NCBI GenBank assembly: GCA_037178975.1
Contig: JASJZH010000003.1
Location: 8,060,001 to 8,124,000, forward strand
From: Oscheius tipulae
Lineage: Eukaryota; Nematoda; Chromadorea; Rhabditida; Rhabditidae
Reading direction: 5' to 3'
DNA length: 64,000 bases
Shown here in pieces: positions 12,910-25,350 of the stretch. The translations under genes and the position numbers were made by a program. A model generated the notes under the pieces. That model was not told where the DNA came from. It ran no database searches and worked only from the letters and a program-made list of their open reading frames with translations. Position 1 is the first letter of the stretch. Every line of letters starts with the position of its first letter.

Positions 12910-13990
12910 CTGAAAATTGAGAATAAGGCAAGGGAAATGGGGAAATAACAAGGCTGGATCCAGGTCCCACAGAGGGGATAGGAACCTGGATCGTGGGCTC
13001 ATGTTATTGCGAGAGAGAGAGAGAGTAAAAGCGAAGAAATTGAGAAAAATGGGATAGGAAGTTGAGCCTTTTTAAGGGCAAGAAAGAAGTATAGAGGCCT
13101 GGGAAAGTCCGATAAAGTTTGAAGAGCATAAGGCGGTTAAAATTTGTACAATTTGGAGGGTACAAAGTAGGTGAGATGAGGCGCTATTTGTAAAGAAAAG
13201 AGGTTAGGAGAGAAATCTATAAACTGATAGTAAAATGACGAAGTTTACAGGCAAAAAAACTTATAATTTGGTGGAGTAAAAATTGCAATAACACTGGGAA
13301 ACGAACGGCTGAAAATGATGCTTAAAAATCCTAAAATCGATTAGAAATTCGGGAGAAATGACGGTCATTCTACGCTTTACGATTCACCGGAGGTTTCGAG
13401 ACTGTCTACTAAGCCAAAAATCGTTGGAAAAAACGAACGAAGCTGGTTGAAAATATTGGGCGCTTATTTATCGGGAACTAGCTGACCAATAGCTGGTGTA
13501 TCGGACCACTTTTTAGCAAGCTTATCACCTCTCTTTCTGGTCTGATTTTTATGCTGGACGGGACAAGAAAAGATCTAAGAACTCTGGGATGATATGAGAA
13601 CACTGGACAGACCGAAAAAGCTGCCGATAATGCCCGAACACAACAGCCTTGAAAGCTGGAAGCGTGCACAAAAATGTTGAAGTCCCGGTCTCGCCACGAA
13701 TTCGATTCAAACCCCCAATATATGAAGGGCAGAGGCTCCTTTTGATCTTATATTTCTCGCAATTTTCGAACCGTTTGACCTTCTTGTTTTCTCTAAAAGC
13801 ACTAATTTGTCTCTGAAAACCGTCGGCAAATCCGGATATTGCCTCGAAATGTGCCTATGCTAACGGCGATCCCTAATTATGTGCCTATGACTCAGAAAAT
13901 TGCGCTTTTTCTAGCCTGGTTCACTTGGTTTTTCTCTCTAAATTTCGTGATATTGTTCATTCAAAATGTCTAAAAATGATGAGCTTACAG
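12910..13990. other. Divergent intergenic region MPC1 / RGG-protein gene
   Basis: About 1.1 kb between two genes transcribed away from each other, so it should hold both promoters. I see a (GA) run at 13009-13024 and AT-rich unique DNA but no ORF or RNA gene I can support. A B-box-like string (gaattcgattcaaacccc) near 13698 is too weak to call. Confidence 0.5.
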
Positions 13991-15431
13991 ATGAGCAATT
14001 TCAACCAGGACGCCGACATGCAGCCGGCACCACAATTTGGTGGTCGGGGAGGTAAAGACTACTTTTTTTTAATCATTTTTACGTGATTTCCTAGGATTTC
14101 GCGGTCGAGGCTACCAGCAGCAGACGTTTGACAGTCCCTTCGGTGGTCCTTCTCAGCACAGAGGAGGACGAGGAGGAGGATTTCGAGGCAATGGAGGATA
14201 CCAGCAGAATTACAACAAGTCAGTCTTACCGTGACCCCCATGATCTTAATTTTTGTGTTTTTAGTAGAGGAAGAGGAAATTGGCAGCCGAGAGGAGGCCG
14301 GGGACGTGGTGGAGGCGGAGAGTACAGAGGACGTGATGGCGGTGGAGGATACGGAGGCGGTAGAGGACGAGGCAGGGGAGGTGGTGGTGGATTTCCGAGA
14401 CCAGAGGAGAAGGTACGAGCTGAAATCTTGTTGGTCTTTAGGGGCAATAATAGTACAAGGAGGGTTTTAGGGGGAAGCCATGAGTCTTAGGAACTGTAAA
14501 GTAGCGGTCGACGTTCACTCCCGTACTATTTTAACAGATTAAAGGCTTATTTTACAGTAGTTATAGTCTTTCCTGGTGCGACAGATAAAAACTTGAGTTT
14601 GACCGTAGTCTACCGGCATAGAACAACTCTAGACTTTGGGTTTACCGCTAACTATCTGTCTGTTTTGGCTTACGATTGTTACCCTCTTAGCCTCAACCAT
14701 CAGAAGCAAGCCATCATCACGTTTAAAACGAAACTACTGGCCAACTCTTTTCTTGCTCCAACTGGCCTACAGTAACCGCCCGAAACTCTGCAATAATGCC
14801 TTTACACACTGCACATCTTCGTACAAGGCAGCCGAATCAGAAAGCAATATACTGTACAGCGAAACTTACTAAAAGCTGCCTCATAAAGCGATCATTTTTG
14901 GTTGATGTGTCGCCGATATTCTTAGACAATTACTGTGAAGTGACCACGCTACAGTAAGCCCAGGAGACTCATTTAACTAAAGTTGGAGAACCGAAAAGAG
15001 GATTAACTTTCTAAGAATCGTGCGTTTTTCAAGCGTAAGTAGTCTGCTATCTTCTCGAAAAACGTACCTTAAACAACTGACTAAAATTTGCAAGCTTATT
15101 AGCTCAAAATATCACCTGTCTGTGACCTAAATGTCTTGAGAAACAGGCTGTCTAAGACTGTCTGGGAATCATGCCCATGATCAAGAGACTCTCTTTGGAC
15201 TTAGAACTATGAGTACTTGACTGTTCTATACTGTCTCTGAGTGTCTTGTAAAGATATTTTTTTAGGAAAGACCACCTAACCATGTAAAAAGTCGAAGAAC
15301 CTACTTTTTTTCAGAGCTCTGTTCCGGCTCGAGCCTACGTGATGCCAGCAATGACGAGAAATCCCTGGGAGCTGCTGGAAAAACAGTACGAGGCCGAGTT
15401 GGCAGCCAGGAAGGCCGCCAGCTCTCAGTAA
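13991..15431 (+). CDS. Small RGG/RG-rich protein with a conserved-looking C-terminal motif
   Basis: Four exons (13991-14051, 14095-14218, 14265-14412, 15315-15431, stop TAA) join in phase to 149 residues. The first 105 residues or so are RGG, RG and GYGG repeats, typical of RNA-binding regions methylated on arginine. The last 38 are non-repetitive: AYVMPAMTRNPWELLEKQY, then an Ala/Lys helix. The M..M..NPW..LE string faintly recalls the C-terminal M..DPW..L box of TTDN1/MPLKIP, but this is from memory and short, so I leave the gene unnamed. The cag acceptor directly abuts the ATG, the clearest trans-splice configuration in the window. Intron 3 is 902 nt and shows nothing coding. Confidence 0.8.
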
Positions 15432-16882
15432 GAGCATAAAAGAAGGGAAAAATACAATACACAATTTTCTGCTCCTTGTTCTTTTTTCGGCATACTGTGT
15501 TATATGAGAGAAAAGAGCACAGATAGACAATCAAATAATAAGAGAAACAACCGTACAGAAAGTAACCATAGAGACGTAGGGGGGTGATGATAGGCATGAG
15601 GTGAAGTAACTATCTCTTCAACAACAACGGAAGTGTGTGTGTGTGGAAGTGGAGCGATCTGAAAATTTTGAATTCAGACGAGTCGGAGACGCGCTTTGAG
15701 GCAGTGAAAAATTGATCGGAATTTCTCGATAACGTAGTTTGGAGCTTGTTCGTGATACTTTGTCTGTGACACTCTAACCATGACATTTGAAGAGAATTGC
15801 CTTGAGACGAGGTAGAAAACGCGAGGAAGTAAACTGAGACTAACGCGACCATTGTTACCGTAACCTAGCGTCTGTTCCGAGGACCTTATGCGTTAAAAAT
15901 TGCTATGATTGGATAATATTTTACTCTCCTCCTCTGAACCGAAAAACGAGCCTGATTATGCAAACTTTATACGGGGCAGCCAAAGTTAACAGACTATATG
16001 CGTAAATTTTTCTTCAGAAGTTTTGACGTTATGAAGTTCCGTCGTCGCAAATTTTAGGCCTAACTAAGGTTGTGAACAATAAAACTGCCCTTCCTAATGG
16101 CTGTTTCAAGTCCTCGCATCTCTTAAGGATACAGATTTTGAAACGAGCACGTGAAGAAGCTAAAGAACTTCTCAGGCTAGAGTGCTGCGGCACCTGTGGA
16201 TTCGTTTTTGGAAACTAAGGTGGCTACTTCTACGTACATCAACATAAATTTTCCGATGATTTGGTGCTGCCCTGGAAAAACTTGATACCACATCAAAATC
16301 TGGGCCAAAACCACGGTAAAATGCGTCATCGTTCAACAAGCAAACACTAGCCGATGAACGTCGTGAAAACAGCGAGATCTTAGGCCTGTCAATTTCTCCT
16401 TCATCTGCGCTTCTCAAACCGAAAATACTATCAAAAAAGAATCTCAATGCCTCTAAAAATGTGCCAAGCTTCTTCAGTCACAGCCACACTTCGAAAAGAT
16501 GCTGTGAAGACTTCAACACGGCAAAAAGGAAGACCGACTCACCCAGACGACAAATCACTCTATCCTGTTTCTGTAGCTCCTCCCGTCTCTCCTGTCTCGA
16601 ACCCCCTACCTATCTTTTACTCCTTCTTAATTGTATTCTCTTTATAAGGATCTTCTTCTGTTTCACACAACTCGAAAGAGACACATTATAAAATAGAAGA
16701 GTATATCAGCAGAGGAGAGCTTTAGAGACTAAAATAGTGGAGAATGAGCACAATGGAAATTGTGATGAAGAGAAAACTTTAAACATCAGACAGAGAGAGA
16801 GAGAAGGAACGAGAAATTACCTTTTTTTAGAGACCTGAGACGATAGACTATTTTTCATCGAATTTGGCGCCAAACTATACTA
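15432..16882. other. Convergent intergenic region, no gene recognised
   Basis: 1.45 kb between the 3' ends of the RGG gene and CDK12. It holds a short (GT) run near 15637, an AATAAA at 16078 and a (GA) run at 16790-16802. A 91-codon minus-strand frame (16172-16447) has no recognisable domain, splice structure or codon bias. Confidence 0.5.
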
Positions 16883-19800
16883 TCAGCGATGCATCCTGTG
16901 CTGTTGTTGGGGCGGCTGATTGAAACCGGACGGACGACGCGAGTAGTTTTGCTGCTGCCTTGGCTGCTGTGGCGAGGGGTGAACAGCTGGAATTTAAAAG
17001 TTTAACGCCATTTTGGCAAAAAAATATCGAAAATGACCATATTATTTTAAAATGTTATTTCCTGCGTTTTTTCTCGATACATTGTTTCGTTCAACTGTTT
17101 AAATAGAAATTGGTGCAAAATTTTAGCCTGAATCGATTGAGCGCACATAAAAGTTTGAAAAAATAAGTGAGAAGCATCGAAAAATGCAGAAAATGCAATA
17201 CACAATTCTGGAAGAAGCTCGCGACGGGACCTATCAATTCGCTGCGAGACGCGCCTTTTCGTGACGGGAGCCGAATGCAAAAAAGAGTCAAGGCGTTAAT
17301 CATAGTCCCAGTAAGCCCTATAAATGAAAAACTAACCGAACATTTGGGCCAAGAGAGCACCGAGGGTCTGCTTGGCACTGTGCTGATACTGGTCCTGCTG
17401 CTCAATTGCGTTCTGGCTCTGTTTTTGATTGGAACAAATAAGAAAAAAGCTGAAAGAAACGTACAGCAAGCTTCTGGATGATCTGCTGGCAGGCGGCCTC
17501 GGAGAAGCCGCCAAGACAGTGCTTGGCCTTTTCGTAGTTTGTCGGATCCGGACGTTGCGCATTGCTGATTAGGAGGGCGTTCAGGGATTGCCAGGCTGCT
17601 GAAAAATGATAGGTTTTGACTGTTACGAGTTTGAAAAAGCCCTAGTATTATTATCTCAATCTCTTTTAAAATTAAAGAAAACCTACCACTAGAATCGTTG
17701 CCATTCGCTCTCGAAGAACTGCTATCTGCTGCTGATCCTCCAACTGGCTGCCCCACAGCCACGGCCATTGTCGAGAGCTGTGCCGTCGGGGCCACGCCAC
17801 TCTTTCTCTCTTTCTTCTGCTTCTTGCTCCACAGCTCGTGACAATCCTGACCCATCGGCAGTTGCAGGGGCTTAACCTTCGTCGGATCGAGATGTTTCAG
17901 CCAGGAATGACGTAGTGCATTCGTGGCACTTATGCGCTTCTTCGGATCCAGCGCGAGCATGTGATCGAGAAGGTCCAGGGCAGGTTGGGGCATTATTCTG
18001 GAATAAAATTGTCAGTTTTTTGTGAGTAATAGCCAACTTTGTAAACTATGAAAAGAGACTTAAAACCCACAAATTGTAGACCTCCCTCAGTGTCCTAAAT
18101 TCGATCCGTTTGGGCTGCATCGTACTGTAGTGTGGCATGTCGACGACGTCGGGCCAGACTTCCGGGGTCGGAGAGCCGCAGACTCTCGATATCAGAATCA
18201 GCTGTTCCGCCTCGTGCTGCCCCATGAAGATGGCCTTTTTCGTGAAGAATTCCGCCAAAATGCACCTAATTTCTTTGGTTTAATGGCGGGAAAATACAAA
18301 GGCCTACCCTACGCTCCAAATATCGACGGCGGGACCGTAGTGTTCGCAGCCGAGCAGCAGTTCCGGCGGTCTGTACCAGAGCGTGATGACACGATTCGTG
18401 TAGAGACGCTTCAGATCGTCGTGGTAGAGCCGTGCCAAACCCCAGTCGGCGATTTTTAGCTGGCCTCTGAAAATTTGGGGATGATTAGAGCGTTCTTCCA
18501 TTTGCATGGATTTTAGGGCTAGTTTTGAGCATTCGTATTGCATACTTCAACCAAGTTTTGAAATTCTTGAAGTTCGGGTTCCTGAAACGCATAACCCGCA
18601 AGTTCGACGTTACATGAGCCCGATCACAACCTTACTGACAAGCATTTTTGTTCTCACAAGCCGCAGAACTGTTTTCGACTGCCAGCAGTTTGGTAACATG
18701 TTACAGCCTCTTGGTTAGTTTTTGTGAAGAAATCCATGGAAAATAACTAGGAGAACCCACTTGTTATTGACGAGGATATTGCTGCACTTGATGTCCCTGT
18801 GGAGGAACTTCTTCGAATGACAGTACTCGAGACCGGAGAGGAGCTGTTTGAACATGAGCGCTATCTGGTTCGGCTCAAAGTCCGGTATCAGTTTGTTGTG
18901 GGCCGCGTCGAGCAGACCGGTCAGATCGTGGTCCACGTATTCGAAGACGAGATAGAAGTTTGCTGAAAACGGGTCGAATTAGGCTGTTTTTTGGCGGGAA
19001 AACACTGATTACTGTACCCAAGTTAACATATGATTTTGAACCAAATTTGAAGTTTTCTTGACCATTTTTAGCCTAAATTTTTAGCAAACATAGCCACTTT
19101 TTCCACCTAATAATGAAAAACTCACCATTATTCGTGCGCAGCTCTGTGGCACTCCTCTGATCCGTGACAATGTCCAACAGTTGGACCACATTTGGATGAT
19201 TGAGCTGGCGGAGGATCTTGATCTCGCGAACCGCAGTAATCGGGAAGCCCTCTCGCTCATTGTCCAGGCGGACCTTTTTAAGAGCCACTGGCCCTCCTAA
19301 AATGGGGTTTTTACTATACAAATGAAAAAAGGTTTCTACCTTTACTATCCTTGGCCTTGTAGACCTGTCCGTAGGTACCCTCACCGACCTGCCCGAGAAT
19401 GTTGTACTTGCCGACGCTGCCGTGACCCCATTCTCCCGCGTTCTCGATGTCGCGAGGCGTTCTGTCCAGAACACTGGAAATAGTAGCATTTAGAACAAAT
19501 TTTGAACGCAAATTCATCTATTTTTAGTTGGGCGAGCGAGGAAATAGATGGTTGTACTACTTGACTATTCTCAAATTAGCTTCATGAGACAACAGCACAA
19601 GTTTTTGCAAGGAAACCTACAGATTTTGGGAACAAGAGAAGGAACTCACACTGGCCGACTGCTCCTATTCGCCATTTGGGGCGGCATGTGCTGCACTTGG
19701 CGAAGAACGGCCGAAGCCGCAGCAGCCGCCGGAGGAAGAGGCGGTGGCGGCAGGGGAGGCGCCGGTATTTGACTCGGCAACTGCGGCGGAGCTGGAGGAA

Positions 19801-21190
19801 GGGGAAAGTTTGGACGAGCGGCCGGCGGCATCTGGAAGCCCGCAGGCATAGGAGGAGGACGAGGTGGTGGTGGCACGGGTGGGAGACCGGGCGGCGCGAT
19901 GAATTGGTGACCGCCTTGACTGGGCGGAGGGACCGGGGCCGGCATGAAGGGGTTCATGGTGGGCGGGGGCTGTGGCATCACGTTCAGGAGCTGAAATATG
20001 ACGCTTAGATCTTTTATAAACGTTTTTCAGATTGCATTAGCCTCTATTTCAAGATCTTTCCGATTCATACTTTCGGTACAAGGTACAACGGTTTCTGACC
20101 TTCAAAAAGTTTGTGAAAATTTGAAATTTTTAACTTTAATTCTGGGAAAAGCGGTCAAAAAAAGCCCAAAGACACGATGAAATCCTCACCTGGGAGCTCA
20201 TGAAAGTAGAAGCAAACATGGCCTGTTGTGGAGCATCCGTCCCGGCCCCATTTGACTTCGAAGCCTTCGAATGATGCTGATCCTCGCTGCTGGACGAGCT
20301 CGAGGTGCTGTTCTTTCTTCTTTTCTTCTTCTCGGGCCGCTCGGCTCTCGCCATCAGGCTGGACAGCGTCGAGGAGTGCTTCAGGCTGAAATTTTATGGA
20401 TTTCTTTAGTTAAAAAATATAAAAACCTGTGAATATCGTCATTATCCGAGCTGCTATCGGAGTCTCGTCTCTTCCTGTACTTTCTGTGCCGTCTGTCACG
20501 CGAGCGGTCGCGGCGGCTGAAATTTTGAGTTTTTGGGTAAAAAATCAACTTTCTACTTCGATTTAATCTTTTTGCTTCGCTCCTCCCGTCTTCTGTCGTC
20601 TCTGCCGTGGCTTCTGTGGTGACTGCTGCGTCTGTCGGACTCTTTTGAGCGAGAACGACCCCTAAAACTGGACTTTTAGATGAACAGACAGGTTTTGAAA
20701 GGGAAAAAAACAAAAACTACCTCCTTGGAGTAACAGAGCGATCCTTCTTCTTCTTTTTCGACGACGAGCCGCGCTCACTTTTGCTCTTGTGCTTCGGTGA
20801 GCGCTCTCTGCTTCTCCTCGAACTTCTGGACTGTCGTCCCGAGGAGCCGGGCGGTGTTTCGGGTTCTGAGATCAACATTTCATGGGGAATAAATTGTTTT
20901 CTGGATGAAATAGCACGTTTCCCACTCAGACCGACGCATTTGGTCATAAAGAATAACAAAACAGGGCAATTTAGTTACACAGTTAAGTTTATGTTCCTAT
21001 GCCACAATTCAACAGTTTTCTGTCAGTTTTAACATGCCCCTAGAATTATTTTTGTGCCTAGTAGTCTCAAAATGTTCCAGCGGATGTAAAGAATAATGAA
21101 AAATCTATAAAATGTACCTGTTTTCTTCACTCCGTTAGATGTCCCGTTGTCGGCGGCCGTCGATTCTTCGCTGATGTTGTCGAGACTCAT
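16883..21190 (-). CDS. cdk-12: Cyclin-dependent kinase 12 (CDK12/13-type, RNA polymerase II CTD kinase)
   Basis: With cyclin K, CDK12 phosphorylates the RNA polymerase II C-terminal domain (Ser2) in the nucleus to support elongation and RNA processing. Fifteen exons join in phase to 813 residues: 21190-21118, 20865-20721, 20661-20557, 20516-20427, 20385-20190, 19990-19650, 19473-19340, 19296-19126, 18962-18761, 18466-18308, 18265-18071, 17997-17687, 17598-17465, 17418-17337, 16986-16883. The order is an N-terminal SR/RS region, a Pro-rich block, the kinase (about residues 335-640; glycine loop [20 protein letters not shown] lysine, cyclin helix PITAVRE, catalytic [21 protein letters not shown]), then a Gln-rich tail. 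The DFG motif reads DWG ([10 protein letters not shown]). An acceptor 5 nt before the ATG suggests trans-splicing. The C-terminal Q/P tail is much shorter than in vertebrate CDK12. Confidence 0.95.
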
Positions 21191-22368
21191 ATGGGCTGAA
21201 AAACAGGCATGAGAACGTGATAAAATAGAGGAAGGAATGTTGCGAAAGAAAAGCAAACAGATTCTCGTGAGAAATTCGAATAAAAATCGATTTCAGACAC
21301 TCTATACCCAAAATACTTGCCTTTTACGCTTTCTACCCATTCCTGGGATGGATTCATTCAATCTCTGCCTTGTTTTCTGGTAATTTTCATCGGAAAACGC
21401 TACTTTTCGAGGAAAAAATGGTAAAATGACGGAGGGCAACACCTGAAGTGCGTCAACAAAACAGTAGCCGGGCCAACTCTAACGCAAAAGCGCCAATGCA
21501 GTGTGCCGCTTTTTTTTGAGTTCAAAACTGTCTTTTTAGGGAAATGAGGGCATCGAGCTGGTTTTCCTCTGTACTTTTGCGGATTTCATGGTTTTTTGTG
21601 CCTTAAAACGGTCTTGAACAATAGTGAAGAATCTAGGAAAAAATCTATGTTAACAACCATCGCGTTGATATTTGACTCCAGGAGCGTTGCTAGGCGATTT
21701 TACTGCATTCTTGCCATTTCTCTGATCATTTTTTGCTGCTGGAGCGCCCAGATTAGAAAGTTAGCGCTTCGAGGAAAAAGTGCTAAACCTAAAGTGTGAG
21801 ACGCTTCAAATCCGTTACTGCCAATGATCGTCCCGTTCAAACCATTTTTGATTACTAGCAGTTTTTACCGAAGGCCATCTGAACTCCTTGATTATCCCAA
21901 GCAATTGTTCAGGAATGGTCAGCTGTTGCGCAGTATCACACAATCCGCCCGTTCCCGTCGTCTCCTCCTCTCCCACAGCCACGCCCCCACTCTTGCGCGG
22001 ACGGTTCCTTTCGATTTCTAGCACCTACTCCCATCGGCTTTGCCTCCTAACTACTATTCTTTTAACTGAAAAATGCAATTTTCGGTAAAAATATAGATTC
22101 AGAGTCCGCAGGAGACACTTATGCATTCTTGAGCAGGCAGCCCAACTTTTTGTTCCGCGGGTTAAAAAATTGCCTGCCCTAATTGCCATTTTCTGCGTGT
22201 ACTAAGCTCCAGATTAGGTCTAAAACGCTCGGAGGATGTTTGTTTTTTCGCGCTATGAGTGCCAGCGTCACGTAATCCCTTTTACAGCCCCATTCGGGAC
22301 CTCAATTGATCCTCTTACGTCCTCTCTATTTGTATTTCTCTTCTTTTCACAGCCTTCTTTTTGCAGGA
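21191..22368. other. Divergent intergenic region CDK12 / LASP
   Basis: 1.2 kb between the start codons of two divergent genes, so both promoters should lie here. No ORF with family resemblance, RNA gene or repeat is apparent. Confidence 0.5.
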
Positions 22369-24553
22369 ATGAGCGCGAAAAGGTGCGCCAGGGAAGAATG
22401 TGGCAAGTCGGTCTATCCCATTGAGGAGCTGAAATGTCTGGATAAGGTCTGGCACAAGCAGTGCTTCAAGTGCACCGTCTGCGGAATGACCCTCAACATG
22501 AAAACCTACAAGGGCTATAATAAAATGCCTTATTGTGAACCGTAAATTGATCCAAGATTTTAAAAAATGACATTTTTAGGCATTATCCTAAGACAGTGGC
22601 CTCGGTAGTCGCTGACACTCCCGAAATGCGAAGAATTGCAGACAACACTAAACTTCAAAGTCAGGTGAGACAAATTCCCTATGAGAAACTAGTTCAATTT
22701 CCAAAGTTTTCTATCTCAATGCCAATCGGAAATCGCGCCGTAGTGGTGGTCAATAGTGACTCAACCGGGTCTCCACTTTACACTGACTGTTCCGCGAAAT
22801 TGAGCACACTGATCCAGAGGCTGAGCAGTCGATTTAGAACCTGAGGGCTATTTTTAGTGTTGAAGATTAGAAATTACTTCGCACAAATGAGGATTTAATA
22901 AAAACCTATCAGGTGTAGTCCAGTAAAATCCCTGAAGTCAACTGTTTCAGGTACAATACCATGCAGACTACGAGAAAATGAGAGGGACAAAGATAGAGAT
23001 CGCCGACGATCCAGAAGTTACCCGTCATATGAAAAACTCTGCTGTAAGTCCATTTTGTACCTTTTGAAAAAAGTTGTTAGGCTCAATCACAACTGACATA
23101 CACCGGCGAGCTAGACCGACGCAAAAAGCAGGAGGAAGTCAGACCTCAGAATGTCGAGTCTGACGGAGCAGGTAAGAAATCTTACTACGACGAGCTAGAT
23201 GAGATGGGAATACCAGTAACTGTGATTTATTATCCGCCTCGGTAGTTTAGAAAACTGGAAAATGGACTTGTTTAAAGGAAATGTTCCTTGTTGTTTTGCG
23301 GGTCAGTGAGTTATAGTTTAACCCACTGGAATGTTCTCTTTTTCAACAGCTCCAAATTTTCCACTCGACTCTCAATCTTTGGTTGTTTCCTCATTTTTGC
23401 TCAAACTCATAGTGATCTTAGAACAATAAACTTGGTCTAGACTCTAGAAGTTTTCTATTAGCACGAAATCTTCTCATTTGTTCCCCTGCTTTTGAAAACG
23501 CCAAAGAGCTAACTGTCCATTTTCTAGCTAATCCCCTTGCAGTGTTCTCTTTTTCAGAGCTCAGCCGACTCGTCTGTCCAGCCGAGCCTGCAGCTGCAGC
23601 TCCATCAGCAGCAACCTTCTCTAATTCTCTGCAACAGCAGAGCACTCTCATTTACTCGTCCGACAAAAACAAAGGTTTTTCTTACATTAATCCTTGGTTA
23701 CAACATGGAACTTGAATATTTTCAATGAGACTTCACCTATAGTTTGTTTAAAAAAATGACTAGTATCCCAAGTGCTTACTTGGCAGGACTTCTGGGAGAG
23801 CGGGAATTCAAATACAAAAATTTTTGAGATTCACGAAAGAGCGAAAACTGACTCAATTTGAAATCTCGCGGGTCCAGGAATCCCACCACGTACGTATGTG
23901 CATTTTTTAATCATTTTTTTTAACAAACCATAAACACATATTTTAGTAGCAGCGCAACCCCAAAGGGCCGTGGGAAGTATTGCAGACTATGATCCTTTAA
24001 ACGGTAACTGGGGAACCATTGCACACGCTCCCCCAAGTGAGAAAAGTGAGTTCATGTTAAGTTTGATGCTTCTTGTTGTGCTCAACTTGTCGCTTCGTGG
24101 CTTGTTGCATGCCTGAGTGAGTTATTCAGATGACCAGCCTCGCTACTGTGTGGATTTTACAGAAGAGCTCTCAGCCAAGTTGAACGGAGGGCCGACGTCG
24201 TCGGCCAAAAGTCCCAGTGGAGCTGCAGGCTTCGCTGTGAAAGCCATCTACGATTACAATGCTGCCGATAAAGACGAGGTATTGTTGAAGATTGAAATCG
24301 AATGTGACACCCTAATTGCAGGTCTCGTTTTTGGAGGGCGATATAATTGTCAACTGCGAAAAGGTGAGCACTTTTTTATTATTTCGAGGGTTCAAATCGT
24401 CTAAAGCACTGGCGACAGAAGCTTATAATTCTATTTCAGGTCGACGACGGCTGGATGACCGGAACAGTCCAACGTACCCTTCAATGGGGAATGCTGCCAG
24501 CGAATTATGTTCAAACACACAAGCTCCCGACCGGTCTTCACAGAATCAAATAA
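22369..24553 (+). CDS. lasp: LASP family LIM-nebulin-SH3 protein
   Basis: LASP proteins link actin filaments to membrane and focal-adhesion or muscle attachment sites. Nine exons (22369-22541, 22580-22664, 22951-23043, 23081-23171, 23558-23674, 23947-24045, 24130-24278, 24322-24363, 24440-24553) give 320 residues (human LASP1 is 261). Domains in order: a zinc-binding LIM domain at the N-terminus (C-x2-type ligands around [30 protein letters not shown]), two nebulin-like repeats (around DTPEMRRI and [13 protein letters not shown]), a low-complexity linker, and a C-terminal SH3 domain ([40 protein letters not shown]). An acceptor one base before GAATG is probably a trans-splice site. The linker (exons 5-6) is Ala/Gln-rich and poorly constrained. 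Confidence 0.95.
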
Positions 24554-24653
24554 GCCTCGGTTTTTTAACTTAATTTTTGCCCTGCTTTATCCTCCACAAA
24601 ATAGTCACATTTTGCTACAATACTTACCATAATGTTTTTCGAATAGTACAGCA

Positions 24654-24957
24654 TGTTCAAAAAATAATAGAGCATTTTTCAAATCATTGCCACTGAAAAC
24701 GCGCGGCTTTTTAAATACTTTCAAATTTTTGAGAAATTCCTTTCTTCGTTTTTCTCCGAAATTGCTCTTTTTCTTGCCAGTGTTACGTTCTAATTGTAGA
24801 ACAGTGTGATCTGCATCGTTTACGTACTAGAAATGTTCGAAACCTGGCAGGAAAAGCAGCGAAAAATGTAGAAAACCAAAGTGGGAAAATTTTGGATAAG
24901 TTTTAGAACGCTCAAAACGGAGCGATCCTTTGAAAAATGCTCTATTATTTTTGAACA
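24654..24957. mobile_element. Foldback/MITE element with about 29-bp terminal inverted repeats
   Basis: The left end (24654-24683) and right end (24929-24957) are inverted copies sharing tgttcaaaa, taatagagc and atttttcaaa, with a single A-length difference. The interior has weaker matching arms (cttgccag near 24773, ctggcag near 24845), so the unit tends to fold on itself. TA dinucleotides lie a few bases outside each end, as for Tc1/mariner insertions. There is no coding capacity. It lies about 100 bp past the LASP stop. Confidence 0.8.
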
Positions 24958-25350
24958 GACTATAACGCATCCAAGTTTCGAACTACAAGTGATCTTTATG
25001 CCCATTATTGGCAGATTCTTAGGAGTGCACTACTATTCGAAAATGAATTAATGTTTCTGTATATTTTCCCGTGCCAAACTGAACTAGAATTTGCCAAAAA
25101 GACCACATAATATATTCCCTGTCTCGTCAATTCGAAAATGTCCCACCTCATATTCGAAACTCCATAAAAATCTCATATTTCCCCTACAGATTCGGTTCTG
25201 ACATTGGTGCCTTTGAATAAATTTATTTAATATTCTTTTCTAATATTTCTCATGCATTTTACTGGCATTTAACACCGTCTTCTGTCTCAAAATCCCTTGC
25301 AAATCCTAATTTGTGCTTTTTCACATGCTACAGGACAACAACGAGAAGAA
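24958..25350 (+). other. Intergenic region upstream of ESS2
   Basis: About 390 bp of AT-rich sequence after the foldback element. It should contain the ESS2 promoter and the trans-splice acceptor at about 25332-25333. No other feature is visible. Confidence 0.4.

Noticed and set aside
16172-16447. 91-codon minus-strand frame between RGG gene and CDK12
   Set aside because: No motif, no codon bias, no splice context; the length is expected by chance in this much sequence.
17091-17993. 300-codon minus-strand open frame as one exon
   Set aside because: It reads from a CDK12 exon through introns; splice donors and acceptors with matching phase give the conserved protein instead.
19646-20008. Plus-strand Arg-rich frame
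   Set aside because: Antisense of the proline-rich CDK12 exon.
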